This document shows, one piece after another, positions 48,357 through 58,850 of a stretch of 64,000 bases of DNA; position 1 is the stretch's first letter, and each line of letters begins with the position of its first letter. The DNA comes from Anagrus nilaparvatae (Eukaryota > Arthropoda > Insecta > Hymenoptera > Mymaridae). The position numbers were made by a program, and so were the translations under genes. The DNA lies in contig JAKSXM010000247.1 of assembly GCA_022575985.1 (NCBI GenBank), positions 5,169,501-5,233,500 of the forward strand, in the 5' to 3' direction. A model generated the notes under the pieces. The model was not told where the DNA came from and did not search any database. It saw only the letters and a program-made list of their open reading frames with translations.

Positions 48357-48558
48357 GTACATATAAATAAAAATATTATAATAATTAAATAAATATAGAG
48401 TTTAGATTTTATCACAAGTGTTCTCTACAAGAACATCTGTCTTTTCCCTGCTGGGAATTTGTAAAACCCTGAAGGATAAGGACTCTGCGGATCCCTTATC
48501 CCGAAGGCCAATTAGGCGGGCAGAATAACTAAAGACGTTTAGTGAAAAGTTTTACATT
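48357..48558. other. Spacer with hairpin
   Basis: After AT-rich sequence, GGATAAGG at about 48,474 and CCTTATCC at about 48,492 form an 8-bp stem with a 10-nt loop, in a locally GC-richer patch. The patch separates the plus-strand unknown ORFs from the minus-strand coiled-coil ORF. Its function is not known. Confidence 0.4.
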
Positions 48559-49096
48559 TTATGCCAACCCCCATTCAAAAGGGTTACAGTTATCCTTACA
48601 GCTATTAATATTATTAGAAGTTAAGTTTAAATTATTATTATTAAATAGAGTATCATTATTAAAATTGACTAAATTATTATATTTACTGCTTTGGCTTGGT
48701 AAATTGACTTGTCTATTTTGAAAAGTTTCTGAATTTAATGATGGTGAGCAGTAAAAGTTCTGCAATTCATGAATATGCCCAGCTAACCGTTGATTTTCTT
48801 GCTTTAAAAAGTTCACTGTGGTGTTATTGTTAGCAAGAGTGATGTTTAATTCATTTATTGTTTCATTAATTTTATCTATCTGCTGTTGAAGATCAAGATG
48901 AGCTGTAATATTGCATGTACAAGTACTGCTGCTTGAGTTCTGTTTGTGTAGGAGGCATACCACTCCCAATGGTCCGCCTACTGCTATGTTTAGAAGCAAG
49001 CGAAGGCGTGATGCCTCGAGGGGCGTAGCCACTCCTTCTTGTTATAGATGATGATTGGATACTGTGATGGTTTGCAGTAGAATTAGTAGGAGCCAT
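48559..49096 (-). pseudogene. Coiled-coil protein, possible LINE ORF1 remnant
   Basis: Two overlapping frames read as one protein with a frame change near 48,925. The N-terminal part (from ATG 49,096) is basic and Ser/Thr-rich: MAPTNSTANHHSIQSSSITR, RGITPSLASKHSSRRT. The second frame gives QQQIDKINETINELNITLAN and TVNFLKQENQRLAGHIHEL, a clear leucine-heptad coiled coil. An Asn-rich tail ends at 48,559. A disordered basic start plus coiled coil resembles ORF1p of CR1/L2-type LINEs, but there is no RNA-binding domain and no ORF2 beside it. The assignment is tentative. Confidence 0.45.
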
Positions 49097-49141
49097 TATG
49101 TAACCTGACTTGCGATTAGCTTTACATATGTTGCATATTAA

Positions 49142-49348
49142 CTAATAATTTTCTTCAGTGTTGTCACTATTATTATTATTATTATTATTCAATCTTGTAG
49201 AACAGCTGTTATTAGAATGCACATGTTTAGTGCATAAAGTACAGATAGCAAGTGCATTGCCCTTTTTCCCTTGAAGATTACAAGTACGGTATAGTTTATA
49301 TACTCGTGTGCGTTTATAATTTTCGATGTTGTTGTCATGGAGTGCCAT
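49142..49348 (-). CDS. Small Cys/His-rich ORF, possible transposase tail
   Basis: 68 codons: MALHDNNIENYKRTRVYKLY, then RTCNLQGKKGNALAICTLC and TKHVHSNNSC, then an Asn-rich end (TTA/ATT simple repeat on the plus strand). The spacing C-x12-C-x2-C-x3-H recalls the zinc-binding tail of piggyBac-like transposases, but one expected cysteine pair is incomplete and no DDE domain is adjacent. It could be a spurious frame. I would not name it on this evidence. Confidence 0.3.
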   Translation of the reverse strand: MALHDNNIENYKRTRVYKLYRTCNLQGKKGNALAICTLCTKHVHSNNSCSTRLNNNNNNNSDNTEENY

Positions 49349-49822
49349 CTTGTGATAGAAGAGAGAATTGAAATGTTACTCAGATGGTAATTAACTTGAA
49401 TGGTAATCCACCAGAAATCCATAGAACACAGAAATAGTATATTTTTATCCTAGGCCGCAAAAATAAGGAATGGCCCAGATCGCACGTGAATTGCAATCCG
49501 AGGCGAAGCCGAGTTGTTGTTTAAAACTGTATGACGATTATAGGTTAGGATACGTTCGAATTGTTTATGAAAAATTTCATAAACTATATTACATTAAAAA
49601 TTTATAAAATTTATCAATTTAATACTTTAAAATATAAAATTTTAATTGAAAATCATAAACTTTGCTGAAATTGTATGATTTTAAAAATCAATTCAAATAT
49701 TTTCTTAACAATTCATAAAATATATATTTTATAAACTATTGTTACGTATCCTGAGGTTTAATTCGGGATACGTAATATATAATAAAAACTTATAACCAGT
49801 TTGTGTAAACACAACCTAAATG
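49349..49822. other. Spacer with one LTR-like end
   Basis: TGTTACGTATCCTGAGG at about 49,740 is followed by GGGATACGTAA at about 49,767, making an 11-bp imperfect stem. Its first eight bases equal the start of the LTR-like family at 4,250, so it may be the end of a related element. The rest is AT-rich with no gene. Confidence 0.4.
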
Positions 49823-50366
49823 CATGGAACATGTTTACTTCCAGCTAAGGACTAGGTATAATACAAATGTTACTCAACATTACAATAGAATTTTCTAATT
49901 TTTTAATTTGAAATTATCACCTTACTAGCTGTTAAGATTCTAAACCCAAACTATTTTGATTCCCTAAACCTGAATTATTCCCTATAAGTCCCGTAATCAA
50001 TATTATTCCAAGTCCCTTATCAATATTATTCCAAGTCCCTAAATCGATATTATTTTAAGTCCATAAACCTGTATTATCTTAAATCCTTAAGCTCAGATTT
50101 TTCAAAGTCTCCTAATTATTCTAAGTTTGATTTGACCCCCCCCCCTTTAAATAAGACAAATTTGACCACCCCCCTTCAATTGTGCAAATTTGACCACCCC
50201 CCTTAAATAGGACAAATTTGACCACCCCCCTTAAATAGGACAAATTTGACCACCCCCCTTAAATAGGACATATTTGACCACCCCCCTTAAATAGGACATA
50301 TTTGACCCCCCCCCCCTATTAATTTTCAAGTTCTGAAGTACCCCCTCCCTATAAACATGTTCCATG
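49823..50366. repeat. Minisatellite region between 15-bp inverted repeats
   Basis: CATGGAACATGTTTA (49,823-49,837) and its exact complement TAAACATGTTCCATG (50,352-50,366) bracket the block. Inside, 49,945-50,125 has degenerate repeats of about 25 bp built on AAGTCCCTAAATC and TATTATTCC. These are followed by a 28-bp minisatellite (50,134-50,316). The arrangement looks like one amplifying unit, but it also lies next to the end of the minus-strand LTR-like copy at 50,390. Confidence 0.6.
50134..50316. repeat. 28-bp tandem minisatellite
   Basis: Units of GACCACCCCCCTTAAATAGG plus ACAAATTT start at 50,134, 50,164, 50,192, 50,220, 50,248, 50,276 and 50,304. The spacing is exactly 28 bp after the first. 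Each unit holds a C6-9 run. The central units are nearly identical, indicating recent expansion. Confidence 0.92.
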
Positions 50367-50389
50367 TTAATATAAATAAGTTTTATCCT

Positions 50390-51164
50390 GGTGATATTGA
50401 GTTTCCTAGGTATTTTATACTTATATAGGATTAAAGTTGATATAAGTTGATGATTGTTTAAATATGTTGATGACCTCGGGTACTAGAGCTGGTTAAATTT
50501 AACTGCGTTAAGTTCGAGATTATAGAAGGAATTATCTCTATTAAATGAATACAATGAATACTTTAGTTTAATTTACTGACTTTATTATAAGTTAATATGA
50601 AAAAGCGTCTAAGTCAATAAGTCTAAATGAATGAATGATTATACTCAGAAGTCTGTTCTAATCGAATCTCCTAAACTGGACCTGATGTTAATAGGTCATT
50701 TATTATGGGAGTATGTAAGAGTAACTGAGAGGAACTGACAGGAGAACTGAATTTAGGGCAGTTGTGGGTATATTATATAAACTAATTAGTAACTGCCCAG
50801 GTACTTGAATTTTGGTGGGATTGTCCAATACGCGGAAGCGTCGGTCTCGTCACGTCCAATTAACGAAAGAGTCGTTGATTATTTCGGGGGAAATCGTGAG
50901 GGGATTAACGCAACTCTTCATTGCCTAAAATGTGTCACCTTCCATTCTATATTTTCTGTTGATTATAGCGAGCTGGATCTGAATTGGTGAAATAGGATAT
51001 TAAAGAATGTATGAAAGTGTCGAATATAAATCGGCTATTGTAATATTGAGGAAATGCAGGTATGTTAGCTCGATTTACGAGCTAACATAAGCAGAAATAA
51101 GTTAAATATATAAATATAAAAGAATGCGGATGCGATAGCTCGAATTATGACCTATCATACGTAA
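50390..51164 (-). mobile_element. LTR-like repeat copy 2
   Basis: Inverse relative of 4,250-4,998. It starts on the minus strand at TTACGTATGATAGG (51,164) and contains the same ATGTTAGCTCG hairpin near 51,060-51,090. The GTCACGTCC, CGTATTGGACAATCC, GAGGAACTGACAGG and GACCTCGGGT blocks follow in the same order. The TG start is mutated. Identity with copy 1 is moderate by eye. The 61-codon plus-strand frame within is incidental. Confidence 0.6.
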
Positions 51165-52049
51165 GACTATATTACACCAATATTTTTTAAAATTCGAAAT
51201 CATAAAAATTGTTGAATTTTTATAATTTAAAAATTAATTTATTTTTGTTTTCCTATCAACTGATAATTTCATGATATAAAAGTTATATTAAACCAATAAC
51301 TTAAAAATATTGCTGTTTTTAACCCTATTTAATTTTACGAAAATTGACAAAATTCTAGGCCAAAAATCTAGATATTTTGTAGTTTGAAAATTGAAATTCC
51401 AATCGTTTTTTTTTATATATAATAAAAGGCAAACCGATATTAATATTTACATTTGTTAAACCAAAAATAACCCTGTAAAAGCGAAATTTTAGCCCAAAAA
51501 TCATATAAATTTCAAATCTTAATTTTTTATTTTTTATTATTTCGAGTATAACCATCTATCCCTATGTCTTCGAAGGTTTGGGTATATACTGTCTCAGGGG
51601 TTTTAATACTAATTTCTCTAGATTGATTTCAGATAACTCCAGCTTAGGGAAATGCAGCATTAATATAAACAACTTGATCATCACAGAAGATTAATCCAAG
51701 TAGCTAAATTGGCACCTTCCATAATATTCTGTTTTATTGAAACCATAAAATTTATTTATTACTTATTTTACATTACTTATCTTACATGTTAACTAATAAC
51801 ATCTAAGTACCTTATATAAATTAAATTTTTTTTTCAATTTTTTAATTTTTCTTAGGTGTTTATAATTTTTTTTTCAGTTTATTAAACTTTTACAATTTTT
51901 ATATTAAACATAATCATAAAATATGTATCTTAAATTATATAGAATCACTAGCAATAATTAAAAATATTTTTATGTATTTATGTTATATAACTATATGCAT
52001 TAACACAGACAATGGACAGAAAATTTTAAAAATTATATTTGCCATCCTC
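51165..52049. other. AT-rich sequence without recognised gene
   Basis: Low-complexity AT-rich DNA with no credible frame. A short GC-richer part near 51,560-51,720 may be decayed LTR sequence linked to the copy that follows. Confidence 0.45.
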
Positions 52050-52441
52050 CTTGCACCCCTATGTCCCGCGATATTACGCCTAAAGGGCAACATATAATCT
52101 AATTTGAATCTGCCCATATTGCGCGATTTTGAAAGAGACGTCCAATACATAAAAAGCGTCAGTCTTGTCACGTCATATCAGCGGAGGCGTCCTTACTTAT
52201 TTCTGAAAATCTCGAGGTGGGATGTATGCAATTTACGTTGCATCACTCTCCTACTTTACGTCATAACTGATTTTTGGTCTCACGCTATTGTGCTAGATCA
52301 ACATTAGAGGAAATGCACCTGCGGTTTCCTATGTCTTCTGTGGCGTTAATCCGAATATCGGATGTAAGGTTTATTATACATACAAATCAAATATTAGGGA
52401 TATCAATTTTGACCTACTATACGTAACATCTCCCTCCCCCC
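52050..52441 (-). mobile_element. LTR-like repeat copy 3 with polypurine tract
   Basis: On the minus strand the LTR starts TGTTACGTATAGTAGGTC at 52,428. The preceding 13 bases on that strand (52,441-52,429) are GGGGGAGGGAGA-like purines, a good polypurine tract. The body (52,330-52,100) shares the GACGTGACAAGACTGACGC and GTATTGGACG-type blocks with copies 1 and 2. The polypurine tract indicates this was a 3' LTR of a minus-oriented element whose internal part is gone. Confidence 0.6.
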
Positions 52442-52700
52442 ATTGGTCCTGATTGGTTTAGGTCGGTAAGTAAATATTATTATAGTTATCAGTTATTTCA
52501 AGTAAGTCACAATCCTTCTGTAATTACGAACTTAGCTTCAGGTTAAGTTCATCCAGCTAAGAACCCAGGATTTACTACAACTATACATCAACATAACAAC
52601 CATATTTATTTAATATTCCTGGGGCACTCATATTCCCAGGATAAACTTATTTTATCTTATATTTATAATTACGTAAAATAAAATACAGAAAAAAAACTTG
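52442..52700 (+). repeat. Partial LTR-like fragment, opposite orientation
   Basis: GAACTTAGC, GGTTAAGTTCATCCAGCTAA and CCAGGATAAACTTATTTTAT match the last part of copy 1 and the complement of sequence just beyond copy 2. The fragment is plus-oriented, back to back with copy 3, so rearrangement or a separate insertion is implied. Confidence 0.45.
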
Positions 52701-53346
52701 TATCGGGTTTTGCCAAACTCTTGAAATGTAATTACTCTAAAAATAAGTCATTTATTTGAAAACCTATAAAAGGAGCAGTTTCTGATATGTTCTTTTTTCT
52801 AACCACTAAGGACCCCAAATTTGGATTCAGCGGTACCTAAACCGACAAAGACCTTTTTTTAATTTTAGGTAATTGATTGGGACACCCACACTTTTCATTA
52901 TGACTTGAGTATGGTATTAATTTAGTAATCAAATGGATTGAGGGGTATCAGAGTTGATGATTTTTTTTTCTTTTAATGATTTATGCGAACAGCTCGTAAC
53001 AACAATAAAGATACCGTAAAAAAAATTGGTTTGAGATCTGCTCAGTAAACAAATGACAAGAAAAAACTCAAAATGGGTTTTATAGGTCTTATAATTTTTT
53101 AGTCGTTTCTTTTCTGTGCTTCAGTTATTTTCATGATATGGCCCTGTAAAAATGGTACTTAAAATTAGCCTTTATTAAAAAATCTTGAAGCAGGGCTCTG
53201 ACTTTAAATTTTCACATCTCGCAAACAAATGATCCAAAATAGATGAGTAAAGAATTTTTGAAAATTATAAGCTTGTAAAAAATTTTTTGACCTGTAAAAT
53301 CTATTATAGTTAAAAATTACGATTTTGGCAGGAAATTGAAAATTGG
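52701..53346. repeat. T-rich interspersed repeat interrupted by a MITE
   Basis: Phrases at 53,240-53,346 (GAATTTTTGAAAATT, AAGCTTGTA, AAAATTACGATTTTGGCA) belong to the foldback family at 60.1 kb. This copy is split by the pogo-type MITE and appears to resume at 54,299. No gene is present. Confidence 0.5.
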
Positions 53347-53348
53347 TA

Positions 53349-54298
53349 CACTGGAACCTCGATTATCCGGACTAGGTGAGACTAACCCCGATCCGGATGT
53401 CTGAAAATCCGGTTAATACGGAAAAATAATAAAATTTGCCCATAAAATAAAAAAAATGGTTAGGGTGATTAAAAGTTTATTTTTAGGGATACAAATTTTT
53501 TTTCGTTTTAACATGGATCTAAAAAAAAACTTTATTTGAAAAAATTTGGCAGAAATATAATGTAAATACTACTACTTTTTAAAAACAATTGATTTGTATA
53601 TTGATCTCTAATTAATTACAACTAACAATAAAACCAAAACACGTAAGATTTAAAACTATATCCTGCAAAAAAACGTAAAGGTTGAAAAAAAATTTATATG
53701 TAAATTAAATTTTTTTTAGTAAAAATTAAAAAATACTTATCATTTTCCAAATAAATCATAAAAATAAAAAAAAATAAAATTTTTATACGATTTACTATAA
53801 ATGTTAATTGTGTTTACTAGTAATGAGAACCGATACAAAAAAAAAGAAGAATATGTTTCTCAGAATTAAAATATGTAAATATGTTATACATAACGATACA
53901 TCGTAAAACATTAGGTCATTTTATTGTAAATTTAAAAGAAATTACGACTAAAAAAAAAATATTAAAAACAAACAATCAATAAAATGTTTAGGCGAAATTC
54001 TTTACTTGTATAAAATAAAAAAATGAATGGAATAATTTTATGATAGATTTATATCCACTAATAAAGTGATAGTTTAGTAAAATTTATAAAAAAATTTATT
54101 ATTGTATATTAATAACTTTTTTTAAAAAAGGCCGCTAGCGAGGGTATAATTTTAGCAATGCTCCTTATTGTTAAAAATAACTTTTACATAAATTGAAGAA
54201 AAACAATAAGAATTTTTTTTTTTTTTTTTTGACTAAAATGCCAATCCGGTTGATCCAGAATCCGTATAATTGAGGTCCGGATAATCGAGGTTCCAGTG
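53349..54298. mobile_element. Pogo/Tigger-type MITE
   Basis: CACTGGAACCTCGATTATCC at 53,349 is mirrored by GGATAATCGAGGTTCCAGTG ending at 54,298, and TA flanks both ends (53,347-53,348 and 54,299-54,300). GGAACCTCGATTATCCG is the familiar terminal motif of pogo-like elements of the Tc1/mariner superfamily, with its TA duplication. The 950-bp interior is AT-rich without a transposase, so it would depend on an enzyme supplied elsewhere. It is inserted into the foldback-family repeat. Confidence 0.88.
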
Positions 54299-54739
54299 TA
54301 ATTCTTGAACAAATATGTTTATTTGGCTTAGTGACTATATAATAGTTAGACAATTACTGATAAAAAAATGCGGCTTATAGATATCAAAAGCTGACGCATT
54401 TATTCTACTCGTAATTGACGGTATCTAGTATTAACTACTCCGACAATCACAATATTTTCATTAAAATTAGTTTTTATAAAGAGAGATGTCACATTTATAT
54501 GTACGCCATGTCTCACATAAACAAATTATGCCACTTACTATAATATTTTCTTAAATATTGTCAAAGTTTTTTAAGCCTATATATTCCAGAAAATATGTTC
54601 TAACGAGGGTAGGAGGGTACGACTTTTATTTCAATTTTTTGTGGTAGTTTGATTCATATTATTTTTTCCATAGTAATTAGATATTAATTTTTGTAATTTG
54701 GCAAAGGTATGATTATAGTTTTGTTTACTTATTTTTCTT

Positions 54740-55190
54740 TCCAACACTTTAATCCACAAAAAATTTAAATATTTAAAAAAGTTTAAAAATTTATGTAATA
54801 TTACCGATTTGTATGCTTCAATAAAAAAAGAAATGACAATTAGCTTCCGCATATAAAAAGTGGGGGGGATATATTTGCAAATTTATTTGATAGTATGTAC
54901 ACGAAAAAAAGTCAACAAAAATATATTTGTTTAAAAATTACAATCGAGAAATAAAAATTATTATTAACTTTTATATAAAGCTTGGACTTAATAACGCTCT
55001 GAGTTTTAACATTCGACTCATTTTAATAAAATATATATAACATCATTTTTTTCTATACAGAACAGATGGCTGAAGCAATGTTAGCCGTCCCTACAAGTGC
55101 TAAAACCGCTATTTGGAATGTATACAAGAAAAATAAGGACTTGTTTACATCAGCGTCTGCGGCACATACACTAACACAAACAGCCATACT
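54740..55190. repeat. Interspersed repeat, left of the R1-like insertion
   Basis: The segment around GACAATTAGCTTCCGCATAT (54,836) and AATTTATTTGATAGTATGTA recurs at 56,588-56,655 and, inverted, at 59,465-59,520. The segment 55,090-55,190 (CAAGTGCTAAAAC, CATCAGCGTCTGCGGCACAT) is mirrored at 59,650-59,760. Together these define a family of which one copy was split by the R1-like LINE. The short frames here are not conserved. Confidence 0.65.
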
Positions 55191-56485
55191 GAGGACCAGC
55201 AGAATACCTTGGATGAGGCCATGCGCCTTATCAATAGCTGGATGTCGGATCACGGACTAAGACTGGCAGTCCCGAAAACGGAGATTGTCCTTCTGACCCG
55301 GAGAAGGGTTGATACCATATTCGGCGTCAGCTTTGATGACGGAGGTAATCCCTTTATGATCCAGACCAAACCATCGGTCAAATATTTGGGGGTCTTCTTG
55401 GATAACAAGTTGACCTACAATAGACAATTCCAGCAGGCCTGTGAAAAGGCTGGCCGGGTGACAAAGTCCCTCTCGTGGCTAATGACGAACATCGGCGGTC
55501 CCAGATCAGAGAAGAGGAGGCTGTTGATGACGACAGTCAACTCCATCTTGCTCTACGGTGCAGAGGTGTGAGCAGACAATGTACGCATAAAAAAGTACTG
55601 CAAGAAACTAAAGGCAGTACAGAGGCAGGGGGCACTTCGAATCGCTTGCTCGTACAAGACAGTATCAGAGCCAGCGATACAGGTGGTGGCTCGGGTGATT
55701 CCCATCGACCTGCTTGCCTTGGAAAGGCAGGCAATCTATAACCATGAGGAAGAAGAGCGCGACGTAGCTTCCGTTCGCGCTCGCTCCCACACACTGGGAT
55801 GGTGGCAGTATAGGTGGAATGGTGACCCGAGGGGACGTTGGACGCACCGCCTTATCATCGATTTGGAAAGCTGGATGAACCGTGATCATGGAGAGGTAGA
55901 CATCTACCTCACACAGTTCCTAACTGATCACGGTTATTTCCGCGATATGCTTTTCAAGTGGAGCAAGGTGACATCTCCGGAATGCTTGCATTGCCCGGGC
56001 GAGCTGGATACCGCTGAGCACACCTTTTTTGGGTGTCCTCGCTTCGCTGAAGGGCGACCGCCCTTCGATGAATGGAGGCCGGAAGTAGTCGTCCCGGAAA
56101 TGCTGCGCAGTACCGCTAACTGGTACAGTGTGGCAGAGTACGATTGGAAAAAAGGAGGAAGGTTTCCTCTCGTAGGAAAATCTCCTCCTTTATTGACAGG
56201 GTATGGCGAAGAAATGCCATGGCTGCATTGTTTCCGGACCGAAGTATTACCTAAACAGGGAGTCCCGGTCCGGATTCTATGTTATTGTCATAAATGCAGG
56301 AGGGTGGGGAGTTTAGTGGGTATTGTAATTCCTCAATTGTGTATATCTGGGCAACCCCAGATACAAATTTGAGGTTAAGTCCCACATAACCATGCAGTAC
56401 GCGTGTATGGTATGCGTAGATGCATTCTCCTCGTCCTACAAAAAAGGCCCCTTCTTGAAGGGGCCCAAAAAAAAAAAAAAAAAAA
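55191..56485 (+). pseudogene. R1-like LINE 3' end with poly(A) (third copy)
   Basis: Same family as 22.5-25.7 kb and very similar to it over the shared part. It starts in RT after the YADD motif (QQNTLDEAMRLINSWMSDHG), so it is 5' truncated. It continues LRLAVPKTEIVLLTRRRVDT, YLGVFLDNKLTYNRQF and EKRRLLMTTVNSILLYGAEV. A TGG-to-TGA change at 55,569 follows, then QRQGALRIACSYKTVSEPAI, VIPIDLLALERQAIYN and the CCHC finger CLHCPGELDTAEHTFFGC. The frame stays open to 56,372. The 3' untranslated part contains a perfect hairpin of GGCCCCTTCTTGAAGGGGCC before an A-run (56,467-56,485). This copy supplies the C-terminus missing from the 22.5 kb copy. Confidence 0.88.
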
Positions 56486-56720
56486 CCTTCTGTGCCGACA
56501 TTTAAATCCGTGAAAAATTTAAATTTTTAAATAAGTTTAAAAATTTATCTAATATCACAGCTTTGTTTGCTTGAATAAAAAAAGATATGACAATTAGCAT
56601 TCGCAGATAAAAAGTGGAGGTGATGAATTTGTAAATTTATTTGATAGTATGTACTCGAAAGAAGGTAAAAAAAATATATTTATTTTTCTTTCCTTTATTT
56701 CAGTTGGTGATTTTGATTTT
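56486..56720. repeat. Interspersed repeat, right of the R1-like insertion
   Basis: Starts CCTTCTGTGCCGACATTTAA and is the inverse of 59,465-59,625. It restores the repeat interrupted at 55,190. Compared with the uninterrupted inverted copy, about 40 bp are missing between the two flanks. Confidence 0.7.
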
Positions 56721-58474
56721 GATTCTTGTATTTCTCTTTTTCTCGATGTATTTGAGTTATTTGAAACGACACTAGAGGTGTCACTGTCGTAACCACTTAT
56801 TTTGTTCTTTTAGTGATTATTATTCTTATTTTTAATTTTTTTACTTATTAGTAATTTAATGCTTCGTCTAAATAATGTATTATGTATTCAATCAATATCT
56901 TTGTTATTATTATTTTGCTTTCAATTTCTATTTCTAACAGTTCTACTTTAATTTCTTTCAATTTCTTATAATGTTTTCTTGCTTCATTTGTTGAGTCATT
57001 TGATGTATACAGACTTTTTATTTAAATACTTCGAAATTGTTGAAAAATTTTTTTTTTATGTTTTGAGAAACTAATGATATAATTTGTGTCCTATTCTCCG
57101 CTTTTTTGCCAATTTTTTAAGACGAATCAACTTCTATCGACATCGATGCTTTGTAAAATTTCATTTTTTCGTCTAGATTTTTTTAATATCTTCCGTGTTT
57201 TCTAAACCACGTCACTTTTTATCACTTTTAGTTAAAGTTTATCATTCATAATAGTTACTTATAAGAGCGAAATAACTTATAAAATATTAAATAATAAATT
57301 TTTAGTGTTGGGGATAAGAGTTCTTTTAATTTTTACGCAAAAAGTTTCAGACAAACGTCTATTAAAAGACCAATAAACCCAATAAATTACGATAATTTAT
57401 ATTATTACGTTTTATTAACGTATATTATTACGTTTTTTGATCTTGCTATTTAGCCTGTTGATTTCGCGATTTAATTTACTTATTTCATCATTCGATTGTT
57501 CTATGTCTTTTTTATTCTCAACCACCTGTTTTTTCACCCCATCGAATTTTTCTTCATTTTTAAACACTTTCGCGAGATTTTTCGTTATTATATCATTATT
57601 ATTCACATCATTATATCACTATTATTTGTTTCTACTCTTTCTATTTTTTATTATTTTTTATTTTTATTAAATATTAATAATTATTATTAGAAATTTTAAT
57701 ATATTTAGTAATAATACCGATTTTGCGATTTTAGGTTATGCGATATACGTCTACACGCGACCGTTGCTCCCGCCGAACAAGTTTATATTGTCTATTTTTG
57801 TGCTTGTGAATAATTAAGTTACTAGCACCCAGGAAGGCTTGTCTTTGAATACTGAAATAGCAAATATTAAATAATAGGGTTAGTTAAGATAAGATTAAAG
57901 GTTTGGATAGAAAATAGGTAGAAAATAAGAACACTGCTATTTAAAAGACCAATAAACCCAATAAATTACAATAATTTATTGATAAGCGCAAATAAAAAAC
58001 TTATTAAATTACAAAGAATACAAAAACTACAATAATACAATAATAAGATATGATAAGTTATCAATGATAAGTACAATGCAAACTCATTACTAACCGTGAT
58101 TCTCATATAATAAATTTATAACTTTATTGATTATTTTTGCGCGTTTATAATTTTGTGAATATTTCTAATGCAACAGTATTTTATTTTTATGTCAAAGTTC
58201 TTGAATCAAGAGAGGCCGAGAGACTAGAGAGACCGAGATGGCCAAAACTATTCATATTTATATTGATTGACTGGTAACGTGTATTTTGTCAATTTTCTTT
58301 AATCCTTACGTTAATTTTAATTTATACATGAGTTTGTTAATTGCCTTTGTACAAACCAAAAAGAATTAAATTTTTATAATTTATTTGAATAATTATTCAA
58401 AATTTATTTATCGCTCGATATTAAGGAGTGAAGTTTAAAATAATATTTTAGAACGTGACTTTTACGAGCATAAT
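56721..58474. other. AT-rich sequence with duplicated segments
   Basis: 57,231-57,355 is repeated almost exactly at 58,989-59,112, and an AAAAGACCAATAAACCCAAT segment at about 57,365 recurs at 57,944. These direct repeats could be terminal repeats of an unrecognised element, but no coding sequence lies between them. A minus-strand 63-codon frame at 57,415-57,606 is helical and charged, with no other support. Confidence 0.5.
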
Positions 58475-58850
58475 ATGTTGTTTATTAATTTTTTAAAAAC
58501 ATTAAACCAACGTTTCGATTACAATGTAATCTTTTTCAAGGCTGGAATAATATTAGTTTACATAAAAAATATACATAGATGTTTTTACAAAAAAAACTTA
58601 CAAGATGGAATGATTATTGAAAAAACTGTTTTAAAAAATATCATAAAACGTTGTACCCTGAGGAAAAAAACTACAAAATACAACACTTTAGAGAAACGAC
58701 AATATACTACAAACGACAGAATACAACAAAAATGTATATAAAAATAAAAATATGTGTGTATTTTTTGCGTAAATATATATCTTCACTATACATATATATT
58801 TATATTATACATATTTTGCTTGTAAAGAATAAAGAAACTTGAATCGGCAG
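58475..58850 (-). mobile_element. Penelope-type pLTR remnant (hammerhead-like motif)
   Basis: On the minus strand, 58,543-58,507 reads CCTTGAAAAAGATTAC, ATT, GTAATCGAAACGTTGG: a 6-bp stem directly followed by GAAACG. This matches the stem II plus GAAAC arrangement common in Penelope-like terminal repeats. It is a variant of the hammerhead ribozyme core in which CUGAUGA has drifted to UUGAAAA. No RT or endonuclease is present nearby. The plus-strand 88-codon frame overlapping it is not credible. Confidence 0.45.

Noticed and set aside
57415..57606. Minus-strand charged 63-codon ORF (coiled-coil-like)
   Set aside because: Simple A/T-rich composition gives Lys/Asn/Ile runs; nothing nearby supports a gene.
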